This document shows positions 52,658 through 61,024 of a stretch of 64,000 nt of DNA, piece by piece. The notes beneath the pieces are model-generated. The model had not been told where the DNA came from. It worked only from the letters and a program-made list of their open reading frames with translations, and did no database searches. The DNA is from Pseudophaeobacter sp. (lineage in GTDB: Bacteria; Pseudomonadota; Alphaproteobacteria; Rhodobacterales; Rhodobacteraceae). Both the position numbers and the translations under genes were made by a program. Location: the NCBI GenBank assembly GCA_027019165.1, contig JALUXC010000003.1, positions 372,001 to 436,000 on the forward strand, written 5' to 3'. The number at the start of each line of letters is the position of its first letter. Positions within the stretch are counted from its first letter, which is position 1.

Positions 52658-54724
52658 ATGGATGGCCAACACCCTGCCGCAGAGGATTGGAAGATCGGAG
52701 TCGATATTGGCGGCACGTTTATGGACTTCTGTGCACTGGAAACCGTTTCGGGCCGCATTGCCACGCTGAAGGTGCTCACCACGCCGGATAATCCCGGTGC
52801 GGAGCTGACGACGGGCCTGGACCTTCTGAGCCAGCGAGATGGCCTGTCACCTGAGGCTGTCTCGCGCTTTGTCCATGGCACAACGGTGGGCATAAACACC
52901 ATCCTTCAGCGCAAAGGCGCGCGGCTGGCGATGATCACCAATCGGGGCTTTGAGGATGTGATCGAGCTGGCGCGGCTGCGTATGCCGGATATGTATTCGC
53001 TGTTTTGCCACCGGGCGGATCCATTGATCCCGCGCGACCGGATTTTTGGCATCACGGCGCGGATCAACGCCCAAGGGCAGGAAACCCAAGCGCCCGACCC
53101 AGGCGAGGTTGAACAGGCCTTGCAGGCCGCACAGGACGCCGGTGTCGACGGCATCATCATCTGTCTGCTGCACAGCTGGCGGCAGGACCGGCACGAGCGC
53201 ACAGTCAAAGAGTTGATCGCCGCGCGGGCGCCCGAGCTGTTCTGCTTTACCTCGGCCGAGGTCTGGCCGGTGATCCGCGAGTATGAGCGCAGCAGTACAG
53301 CCATCATGAATGGCTATGTCCATCCGCGCGTGTCCGGTTATCTTGGGGCGCTTGAGACGCGGTTGGCGCAGAAATCGGTGCCCGCCAAGGCGCTGCTGAC
53401 CAAATCCAACGGCGGCGTGATGAGCGCGCGGGAGGGGCACCGGAACTGCGTGTCGATGCTGCTGTCGGGGACGGCCTCTGGGGTGACCGGCGCGGCCTGG
53501 CTTGCGCGGCAGGCGGGGCTGGAGCGGGTGCTGACGCTGGATATCGGCGGCACCTCTGCCGATTTTGCCCTTGTGATCGATGGCGCGCCGCAGTTTGGCA
53601 GCGGTGAGATGATCGGAGACTTCCCGCTCTACATTCCGTCCGTCTCGGTCAGCTCGATCGCCATTGGGGGCGGCTCCATCGCCTCGGTCGATGATCACGG
53701 TGTGCTCAGGGTTGGGCCAGAGTCCGCCGGATCTACCCCCGGCCCTGCCTGTTACGGGAGGGGCGGGCGTTTTGCGACCGTGACCGATGCCATGGCGGTG
53801 TGCGGCTGGCTTGGCCATTCCGAACTGGCCTATGGGCAATTGCAGATGGACCGGGAACTGGCCGTTCAGGCGGTGAGGGTGCTGGCTGATCGTCTGGATC
53901 GTTCGGTTGAGGACACCGCGCAGGCGATCATCGACATTGCCCTGTCAGAGATGTTTGTTGAGGTCGAAAAACTCGCCTCACGCGAGGGGGTGGACCTGCG
54001 GGACTTCACGCTGATGCCGTTTGGGGGTGGTGGGCCGATGCTTGGTGCCTTTCTGGCGCGTGATCTGGGCCTGAGCAGGGTGCTCGCGCCGCGTCGGCCC
54101 GGCGTTGTCTCGGCTCTTGGCGGTTTGGTTGCTGACTTGCGGGGGGACTTCATTCGCACTGTGTTTGAGCCGCTGAATGAGGTTCTGTTGCCAAAGCTGC
54201 AATCGGCCTTTGCGGAGCTGGCGCAAGAGGGACGCAGCTGGTTGGCCAGCCAAGGTCACAAGGGCGCGGCCGACCTGCATCTGTCGGCGGATATGCGCTA
54301 TTCTGGGCAGAGCTTTGAAATCGAGGTGTCCCTTCCAACCGATGCGCTGGGCGATCTTGAGGCGCTCAGCGCGTTGTTCCACAAAACTCACCAGCAGCTT
54401 TATGATTTTTCTGACCCCGCTGGGGTGATCGAGGTTGTCAACCTGCGGCTTTCGGCCATCGGTGTTGGGCCCAATCCTGCGCTTCGGGCCGCCCCTCGCC
54501 AAGAGGGCATCGCCGAGGCGCGGCAAACCGTCGAGGTGTATCTTGGGCAGGCGCGACAGATACCGCTGTTTGACCGGCAGGATCTTGTGGCTGGGGCGAC
54601 CTTTCCGGGGCCGGCCATCGTTGCGCAAGAGGACACCACCTTTGCCATACCGGAGGGCTGCGCGGCCACCGTGGATGGCGCGCTCAATATCTCTCTTTCT
54701 TTTGAGGCGGGAGCCAACCGATGA
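52658..54724 (+). CDS. hyuA: Hydantoinase/oxoprolinase subunit A
   Basis: A 688-residue ATP-dependent amidohydrolase subunit. The N-terminal nucleotide motif is IGVDIGGTFMDFCAL; relatives nearly always have DxGGTFTD, so the Thr to Met change is unusual. The second phosphate loop TLDIGGTSADFALV is canonical, and the C-terminal FGGGGPMLGAFLARDLG region is standard. Acts with HyuB to open a cyclic amide (hydantoin, 5-oxoproline or a relative), using ATP. Its end overlaps hyuB by four bases. Confidence 0.9.
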   Translation: MDGQHPAAEDWKIGVDIGGTFMDFCALETVSGRIATLKVLTTPDNPGAELTTGLDLLSQRDGLSPEAVSRFVHGTTVGINTILQRKGARLAMITNRGFEDVIELARLRMPDMYSLFCHRADPLIPRDRIFGITARINAQGQETQAPDPGEVEQALQAAQDAGVDGIIICLLHSWRQDRHERTVKELIAARAPELFCFTSAEVWPVIREYERSSTAIMNGYVHPRVSGYLGALETRLAQKSVPAKALLTKSNGGVMSAREGHRNCVSMLLSGTASGVTGAAWLARQAGLERVLTLDIGGTSADFALVIDGAPQFGSGEMIGDFPLYIPSVSVSSIAIGGGSIASVDDHGVLRVGPESAGSTPGPACYGRGGRFATVTDAMAVCGWLGHSELAYGQLQMDRELAVQAVRVLADRLDRSVEDTAQAIIDIALSEMFVEVEKLASREGVDLRDFTLMPFGGGGPMLGAFLARDLGLSRVLAPRRPGVVSALGGLVADLRGDFIRTVFEPLNEVLLPKLQSAFAELAQEGRSWLASQGHKGAADLHLSADMRYSGQSFEIEVSLPTDALGDLEALSALFHKTHQQLYDFSDPAGVIEVVNLRLSAIGVGPNPALRAAPRQEGIAEARQTVEVYLGQARQIPLFDRQDLVAGATFPGPAIVAQEDTTFAIPEGCAATVDGALNISLSFEAGANR

Positions 54725-56715
54725 CCGACAAGATGACCCTGCGGGTTCTGGCCAACCACGCCCGCGCCGCAGCCGAGAACATGGCCCATACCCTGCACCG
54801 CACCGCGCATTCGGCCTTTGTGAAAGAGACACAGGATTTCACCGTGATGCTGATGGACCGGCGCGGGGACACCTTTGCCGTGCCGATGGAGCTGGGCGCG
54901 ACCTGGTATCCGGGCCTCACCTATGGCCGTGCCATCGATATGATCGACAGCTATCAGCCCGGCGATATCGCCTTTACCAACGACCCCTATTCGGGCCATG
55001 TCGCCACCCATGCCCCTGATACCCACCTGTGGAAACCCGTCTTTGTGGAGGACGAGATCGTCGCCTGGACGGGGGGGCACATCCACAACACGGATATGGG
55101 CGGCGCGGTGCCTGCCTCGCTCAGCCGGTCCCTCACCGAAGTGCATCAGGAAGGTTTGCGCTTTCCGCCGATGAAACTGGTGCGGCAGGGGCAGTTTGAT
55201 GAGACCTTGCTCAGGATCATGGAGACCAATGTCCGCAAGCCCGCTTTGAACATTGGCGATATCAAGGCCCTGGTCGGCGCGCTCAACACCGGAGAGCGCA
55301 AGGTGCAGGCGATGGTGCAGCGCTTTGGCAAGACCGGGTTCGTCAATGGCGTCGCCATGCTTATGGAGCAGGCCGAGGCCGAAGCGCGTGCCATCCTGAG
55401 GGCGATCCCGGACGGAGAGTACGTCTTTGCCGACTACGCCGATGAGGACGGAGATACCGGAAACCCCTGCCGCTTGCATCTGAAGCTACGGATCAGGGGC
55501 GATGAGGCTGTGCTGGATTTCTCAGGCTCTGATCCGCAGCTGGGATCCTCGCTCAACGTGCCATCGGGGGGCGATCCGCGCCACACGATGCTTTTGGTCG
55601 GCGTCTACTACGTGCTTTACACCCTGAACCCGCGCATTCTGCTCAACACCGGGCTGACGCGGCCCTTTACCTGCATCACCCCTGAGGGCACGGTGCTGAA
55701 CCCGGTAGCCCCGGCGGCGGTGGGGATGCGCTCGCTTACCTGCGCGCGGCTGCGCTCTGTGATCTTTGGCGCTTTTGCGCAGGCCATTCCAGACAAGATG
55801 CCAGCGGCCCCGGCGGGCAACAACTGTATCGTCAATGTGATGACCCGGGACGAGCGCAAGCAGAAAACCGTGATTGCCGCCGTAAATCCGGTGGTCGGCG
55901 GTGGCGGCGGGATGCCTCATCGCGACGGCACCAACGGATCCGGTGCGGATGCGGCCTACCTCAAGAACACCCCGATTGAGATCACCGAGACCGAAGTGCC
56001 AGTTGAGTTCCTGCGCTATGGGCTGGCGCAGGACAGCGGCGGGCCCGGCTATTGGCGCGGGGGGCTTGCAACCGAAATGGCCTTCAAGGTCTTTGCGCCG
56101 GATACACGGGTGACAGCCCGCAACCGGGACCGCTCCAAGTTTCGGCCCTGGGGAACCTTGGGCGGGCGCGCTGCGGGGCTGGCGCAGATGATGCTTAATC
56201 CCAGCAGCGATCGGGCCAGCGATCTTGGCAATCGCGATACGGCGGTGCTGCAGCCGGGGGATGTCTTGCTGATCCGCTCGGCTGGTGGCGGTGGGCGCGG
56301 CGATCCTCTGAAGCGTCCTGCAGAACGGGTCGCGCGGGATGTGGCCTGCGGCTATGTTTCGGCTGAGGCCGCCGCGCGGGACTATGGCGTTGCTGTGCAG
56401 GCGGGTGCGGTGGATGAGGGTGCGACCGCCGCCTTGCGCGCCTCGCGCAAAGCATGGTCGGGGCTGTTTCACTATGGACCCGAGCGGGAAAGCTATGAGG
56501 CGCAGTGGGATGAGGCCGCCTACGCGCATCTGTCTTACATCCTGCTTGCCCTGCCGATCCACTGGCGGTTTTTCACCAAGACCGAAGTCTTTGCCCGGAT
56601 GAAAGGCCGCACGGGGCGCGCTGGGCTGGAGCAGGCCTTGACCGAGGTTTGTGAACGCTACCCTGACTTGGCGGCTGTCATGCCGGGCGTCGCTGTTCAA
56701 AAGGTGGCGGTATGA
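54721..56715 (+). CDS. hyuB: Hydantoinase/oxoprolinase subunit B
   Basis: A 664-residue partner of HyuA. The N-terminal VLANHARAAAENMAHTLHRTAHSAFVKE block, the TNDPYSGHVATHAPD motif, and the C-terminal LLIRSAGGGGRGDPLKRPAERVARDVACGYVS are the diagnostic parts. The long C-terminal extension (residues about 590-664) is larger than in minimal HyuB. It is joined by four-base overlaps to hyuA and the [2Fe-2S] gene, implying one translational unit. Confidence 0.92.
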   Translation: MTDKMTLRVLANHARAAAENMAHTLHRTAHSAFVKETQDFTVMLMDRRGDTFAVPMELGATWYPGLTYGRAIDMIDSYQPGDIAFTNDPYSGHVATHAPDTHLWKPVFVEDEIVAWTGGHIHNTDMGGAVPASLSRSLTEVHQEGLRFPPMKLVRQGQFDETLLRIMETNVRKPALNIGDIKALVGALNTGERKVQAMVQRFGKTGFVNGVAMLMEQAEAEARAILRAIPDGEYVFADYADEDGDTGNPCRLHLKLRIRGDEAVLDFSGSDPQLGSSLNVPSGGDPRHTMLLVGVYYVLYTLNPRILLNTGLTRPFTCITPEGTVLNPVAPAAVGMRSLTCARLRSVIFGAFAQAIPDKMPAAPAGNNCIVNVMTRDERKQKTVIAAVNPVVGGGGGMPHRDGTNGSGADAAYLKNTPIEITETEVPVEFLRYGLAQDSGGPGYWRGGLATEMAFKVFAPDTRVTARNRDRSKFRPWGTLGGRAAGLAQMMLNPSSDRASDLGNRDTAVLQPGDVLLIRSAGGGGRGDPLKRPAERVARDVACGYVSAEAAARDYGVAVQAGAVDEGATAALRASRKAWSGLFHYGPERESYEAQWDEAAYAHLSYILLALPIHWRFFTKTEVFARMKGRTGRAGLEQALTEVCERYPDLAAVMPGVAVQKVAV

Positions 56716-57011
56716 CCGGGCGCTTGCAGCGGCTGACGGATTTGAACCGGGAAGAGATTTCGTTTCGCTTTGACGACAAGGTCTTGCAGGGTCAGGCCGG
56801 GGATACGGTGCTGACGGCGATCCTGAGCCACCAGAAATACCTGCGATCATCCGAGTTCGGGCCAGAAGGGCGCGCAGGGTTCTGCCTGATGGGCGCCTGT
56901 CAGGATTGCTGGGTCTGGCAGGCAGACGGGCAGCGATTGCAGGCTTGCTCCACCCCGTTGTGGGCAGGGATGCACCTTTTGTCCCATGCACCAAAGGACT
57001 GGCCAGGATGA
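56712..57011 (+). CDS. [2Fe-2S] gamma subunit of flavo-iron-sulfur dehydrogenase
   Basis: A 99-residue ferredoxin-like protein. The four cysteines C58, C63, C66 and C79 (GFCLMGACQDCWVW...ACST) have the C-x4-C-x2-C-x12-C spacing of the small gamma subunits in hydroxyproline dehydrogenase (LhpF) and related opine or cyanide oxidases (HcnA). Its role is electron transfer from the FAD subunit. It is encoded between hyuB and the alpha subunit with four-base overlaps on both sides. Confidence 0.88.
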   Translation: MTGRLQRLTDLNREEISFRFDDKVLQGQAGDTVLTAILSHQKYLRSSEFGPEGRAGFCLMGACQDCWVWQADGQRLQACSTPLWAGMHLLSHAPKDWPG

Positions 57012-58372
57012 CAAACGTTCTGATCGTTGGAGCTGGTCCGGCTGGCACGCGCGCGGCAGAGGTCCTGGTCGCGGCTGGGCTTCATCCCGTTGTGGTCGAT
57101 GGGGCTGCACGCGCAGGCGGGCAGATCTATCGTCGCCCGCCCGAGGGGTTTTCAGCCGAGGCCAAAAGGCGATACGGCTCTGAGGCGGGCAAGGCAACCG
57201 ATCTGCACCAGAGTTTTGACCGGATGGTCGCGGCGCAGAGCCTCACTCATCTGGCGAGCAGTTCGATTACGGCGATAGGCGGATCAGAGGCGCAGGTGCT
57301 CACGCCCGATGGCGTGCAGCAGATTGCCTATGACCGTTTGATCCTGGCCACCGGGGCCACCGACCGGCTGTTGCCTGTGCCGGGGTGGCAGCAGGCCGGT
57401 GTCTATAGCCTCGGTGCAACGCAGATTGCCCTGAAGGCACAGGGCGTCGCTTTGGGGCACCAGATGGTGCTGGCAGGCAGCGGGCCGCTTTTGACGCTTG
57501 TTGCCTGCCAGTTGATTGCCGCCGGGGCCGGGGTTGCTGCTGTGCTGGATACATCGGCGATGGCGCAGCAGATTAGGGGCGGCCTCACCATGGCCCGGGC
57601 GCGCCCCGTCGTGACCTTTCGGGGCCTTTTGCTGCGGCAAAAACTGGGGCGGCGCTATCACGCGGGTGTCAGCGCGCTTGAGATCTGTTCCGGGCCGGAT
57701 GGCCCGAAAGAAATCCGCTGGCGCGATGCAAAGGGGCGCCCACGGGTCACAGAGTGCGACATGGTCGGGCTGGGCTGGCATATCATGTGCGATCTGCAAC
57801 TGGCCGATCTTGCGGGAGCAGAGTTTCAGTGGTCCGAGACCTGGTCGCAGTGGTTGCCAGTGGCCGATGAGATGGGCCGGATCTCTGAACGCTTTTACAT
57901 GGCCGGTGACGGGCTTTGCCCTTTGGGCGCGGATGCTGCCGAAGGCGCGGGACGTCTGGCCGCCGCAGCCTGCCTTGAGGATCTGGGGCTGGAGCATCCG
58001 GCAGTGACCCAGGATCTGCACAGGCTCGCACGGATGCGGCGCTTTGCGCGGGGCGTGGCGCAGGCTTTCCCGTTGCCCGCCGCGCTGATGAAGGATCTGC
58101 CGCAGGACACGATTGTCTGCCGCTGTGAGAATGTCCGCAAGTCAGAGATTATGGCGACAGCAAAGCAGGTTGGCGCTGACATCAACCGGGTCAAATCCCT
58201 CAGCCGCGCGGGAATGGGGCGCTGTCAGGGGCGGTACTGCCAGCGGGCCACGGCCGAGCTGATTGCGATGCAAACCGGCGCGCGCCTGCCACAGGTGGGC
58301 CGGCTCCGGGCGCAGCCGCCGATCCGCCCCTTGCCGGTGTCCGCGGTTCTGAAAGACAAACCCTCTGCCTAG
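57008..58372 (+). CDS. FAD/[2Fe-2S] alpha subunit of flavo-iron-sulfur dehydrogenase
   Basis: A 454-residue oxidoreductase with FAD-binding VLIVGAGPAGTRAAEVL (residues 4-20), a second dinucleotide motif in VLAGSGPLLTLVAC, and a C-terminal BFD-like domain with CRCENV (about 371) and GRCQGRYC (about 405), four cysteines that could bind a second [2Fe-2S] cluster. This arrangement matches LhpE/OoxA/HcnB alpha subunits. Start at 57008 overlaps the gamma gene by four bases (ATGA). The beta subunit is likely the minus-strand gene at 50474, not adjacent. Confidence 0.87.
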   Translation: MTNVLIVGAGPAGTRAAEVLVAAGLHPVVVDGAARAGGQIYRRPPEGFSAEAKRRYGSEAGKATDLHQSFDRMVAAQSLTHLASSSITAIGGSEAQVLTPDGVQQIAYDRLILATGATDRLLPVPGWQQAGVYSLGATQIALKAQGVALGHQMVLAGSGPLLTLVACQLIAAGAGVAAVLDTSAMAQQIRGGLTMARARPVVTFRGLLLRQKLGRRYHAGVSALEICSGPDGPKEIRWRDAKGRPRVTECDMVGLGWHIMCDLQLADLAGAEFQWSETWSQWLPVADEMGRISERFYMAGDGLCPLGADAAEGAGRLAAAACLEDLGLEHPAVTQDLHRLARMRRFARGVAQAFPLPAALMKDLPQDTIVCRCENVRKSEIMATAKQVGADINRVKSLSRAGMGRCQGRYCQRATAELIAMQTGARLPQVGRLRAQPPIRPLPVSAVLKDKPSA

Positions 58373-58473
58373 TACCCTGTCGCAGCGTTTTGTGCCGCGC
58401 ACGGCTGTATTTCAGCGCTTTCTGACTGAGGGGCATGGGTAGGGTCGCAGCAACTGAAACGAATGCGATCCTG

Positions 58474-59937
58474 ATGACCCTAGCCTTTGATCCAACCCGC
58501 CTGCCTTTGCCGAATGGCCACTTTATCGGTGGCCAGTATGTGGAACGCCCACCTGAAATGCTCGTCCATGCGCCCTCAAGCGGGCAACCACTCGCCGAGA
58601 TCCCTTGCGCCGATTCCGATCTGGTGGATCAGGCGGTTGATGCGGCCAAGGTGGCGCTCAAGTCCTCGGGCTGGGGGGATGCGGCACCCCGCGACCGCCT
58701 GCGGGCGCTTCATGCCTGGGCGGATCTGATGGAGGCTGAAGCCGCGACTTTGGCCCGGCTTGAGGCGGTCTGTTCTTCGCGCCCCGTCGCAGATGTCGCG
58801 GCGGGTGATGTTGGCGTAACTGCGACTCAGATCCGCTTTTTTGCGGAGTTTGCCGACAAGGAATGCGGCGATCTGGTGCCGACCTCAAAGGCGCAGCTGG
58901 GGTTCATCGATCATGAACCCTACGGCGTGATTGGTGCCATAACGCCGTGGAATTTCCCGATCTCCATGGCGGGCTGGAAGCTGGGGCCGGCCCTGGCCGC
59001 GGGCAATGCCGTGGTGCTGAAGCCCTCAGAGATGACACCCTATTCGACCCTCTACATGGCCGAACTGGCGGTGCGGGCAGGTATCCCGGCGGGGCTGATC
59101 AACGTGGTTCTTGGCGACGGTCCCCGCACGGGGAACGCCATTACGGGTCATCCCGGTATCAGCAAGGTCAGCTTTACCGGATCGACCCGCGCGGGCAGCG
59201 CGATCATGGAGAACATCGCGCGCACCGGGATCAAGCCGATGACGCTGGAGCTGGGCGGGAAGTCCCCGCAACTGGTCTTTGCCGATGCCGATCTCGATCT
59301 GGCGGCCGAGTGCCTTGCCAAAGGGATTTTGCCCAATGCCGGGCAGTTCTGCGTTGCCGGGTCGCGGATGATCGTGCACCACAGCATTGCCGAGGCGCTG
59401 GCAGAGCGGCTGGCACAGCGGTTCGCGCAAGAGACACCCGCAGCCACATGGGATGATCCCGGCGGTTCATCTCCGATCATTTCCGAAGCCCAGCTGCAGC
59501 GGATCGACGGCATCGTTCAGGCCGCACTGGGGCAGGGGGCCGAACTGCTGTGTGGCGGCAGCCGCTTTGACCGTCCCGGCAGCTATTACCAACCGACGCT
59601 TTTGGCCGGGGTGAGCGCGGAAAACCCGGCCGTCACCGAAGAGATCTTTGGCCCGGTTGCCACCTTCCAGACCTTTGACAGCGAGGAAGAGGCGCTAAGG
59701 CTGGCGAGCCATCCAACCTACGGTCTGTGCGCGGGGATATTTTCCGGGGATCTGACCCGCGCGGTTCGGGTGTCTCGGGCGCTGGAGGCGGGAACTGTCT
59801 GGGTCAACCGCTACGGGCGCTCGCAGGATCATATCCTGCCCACCGGCGGCTGGAAGGCAAGCGGCCTTGGCAAGGATCTGGGCCGCGAAGCCTTCCTTGC
59901 AAACCGGCGCAGCAAATCCGTGCTGATTGATCTCTGA
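58474..59937 (+). CDS. NAD(P)-dependent aldehyde dehydrogenase
   Basis: A 487-residue aldehyde dehydrogenase. The catalytic Cys is in NAGQFCVAGSRM (about 292), the general base Glu in MTLELGGKSP (about 258), and NAD binding uses ITPWNFPIS and FTGSTRAG. An in-frame ATG at 58435 would add 13 residues and has GAGG only three bases away; the shorter start at 58474 matches usual N-termini but has no clear ribosome binding site. Substrate probably a semialdehyde. It starts 101 bases after the alpha-subunit gene. Confidence 0.87.
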   Translation: MTLAFDPTRLPLPNGHFIGGQYVERPPEMLVHAPSSGQPLAEIPCADSDLVDQAVDAAKVALKSSGWGDAAPRDRLRALHAWADLMEAEAATLARLEAVCSSRPVADVAAGDVGVTATQIRFFAEFADKECGDLVPTSKAQLGFIDHEPYGVIGAITPWNFPISMAGWKLGPALAAGNAVVLKPSEMTPYSTLYMAELAVRAGIPAGLINVVLGDGPRTGNAITGHPGISKVSFTGSTRAGSAIMENIARTGIKPMTLELGGKSPQLVFADADLDLAAECLAKGILPNAGQFCVAGSRMIVHHSIAEALAERLAQRFAQETPAATWDDPGGSSPIISEAQLQRIDGIVQAALGQGAELLCGGSRFDRPGSYYQPTLLAGVSAENPAVTEEIFGPVATFQTFDSEEEALRLASHPTYGLCAGIFSGDLTRAVRVSRALEAGTVWVNRYGRSQDHILPTGGWKASGLGKDLGREAFLANRRSKSVLIDL

Positions 59938-59965
59938 GCCAGAGTGAAAGTGTGAAGGACAGAAA

Positions 59966-61024
59966 ATGAAGACCCATGAAATCGCTTTGATCCCCGGAGA
60001 CGGGATCGGCCTCGATGTGACCGATGCCGCCGCAGATATCCTGCAAGTGGCCGCCGGTCGCTTCGGCTTTGCCCTGAACTACACCCGCTTTCCCTGGTCC
60101 TGCGACTGGTATCTCAAACATGGGGCGATGATGCCAGAGGATGGTATTGAGACACTGCGCGGATTTGATGCAATCTTTCTCGGCGCGGTGGGCTGGCCGC
60201 AGACCGTGCCGGATGCGGTGTCGCTGCACGGATTGCTGCTGCCGATCCGCAAGGCGTTTTGCCAATACGCCAACATCCGACCGCATCGCCTGCTGCCCGG
60301 GGTCGAGGGGCCGCTCAGATCCGCTGGTTTCGACATCCTGTGCATCCGCGAAAACACCGAAGGAGAATACTCGGGCGCTGGCGGACGCGTGCATCAGGGC
60401 GCAGACAATGAGGTGGCGGTTGAAACCTCGATCTTTACCCGCAGCGGGGTTGAGCGCATTCTGCGGTTTGGATTTGAACAGGCCCGCGCGCGGCGGGGGC
60501 ATCTGACTTCGGTCACAAAATCCAATGCCCAGAAATACTCGATGGTGTTCTGGGATGAGATGACCGAAAGACTGTCGGCAGACTACCCGGATGTGACCGT
60601 CAGTTCGATGCATATCGATGCGATGGCCGCAAAGATGGTGATGCAGCCGGAAAGCCTCGATGTGGTGGTGGCTTCGAACCTTTTTGGTGACATCCTGACC
60701 GATCTTGGGGCTGCGATCCAAGGGGGGCTCGGCTTTGCGGCTTCGGCCAATATCTGCCCGGACCGCAGCGCCCCGTCGATGTTTGAACCCGTGCACGGCT
60801 CGGCCCCGGATATTGCCGGGCAGAACATCGCCAACCCGGTTGCCGCGATCTGGTCCGGGGCGATGATGCTGGAGCACCTGGGCGAGACACAGGCTGCTGC
60901 AGCGGTTCTTGCCGCCATTGAGGCCGTCACAGGGCGCGGGATTGGCATCAAACCGGGCGGGCATGGCACCGATGTCATCACCGCCGCAATCAAGGCAGAA
61001 TTGGAGGCGCAGGATGCAGCTTGA
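59966..61024 (+). CDS. Beta-decarboxylating dehydrogenase, TtuC (tartrate/D-malate)-like
   Basis: A 352-residue member of the isocitrate/isopropylmalate/tartrate dehydrogenase family. GDGIG at the N-terminus, RENTEGEYSG (substrate loop), KSNAQKYSMVFWDE, NLFGDILTDLGAAIQGGLG and FEPVHGSAPDIAGQNIANP are all typical. The RENTEGEYSG form and length fit TtuC/DmlA better than LeuB or ICDH. It would oxidise and decarboxylate a 2-hydroxy-dicarboxylate. It lies 28 bases after the ALDH gene and overlaps the next gene by 11 bases. Confidence 0.88.
   Translation: MKTHEIALIPGDGIGLDVTDAAADILQVAAGRFGFALNYTRFPWSCDWYLKHGAMMPEDGIETLRGFDAIFLGAVGWPQTVPDAVSLHGLLLPIRKAFCQYANIRPHRLLPGVEGPLRSAGFDILCIRENTEGEYSGAGGRVHQGADNEVAVETSIFTRSGVERILRFGFEQARARRGHLTSVTKSNAQKYSMVFWDEMTERLSADYPDVTVSSMHIDAMAAKMVMQPESLDVVVASNLFGDILTDLGAAIQGGLGFAASANICPDRSAPSMFEPVHGSAPDIAGQNIANPVAAIWSGAMMLEHLGETQAAAAVLAAIEAVTGRGIGIKPGGHGTDVITAAIKAELEAQDAA

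Noticed and set aside
55522-57048. Minus-strand frame opposite hyuB
   Set aside because: Shadow of hyuB, which is fully supported by motifs and by four-base overlaps with its neighbours.
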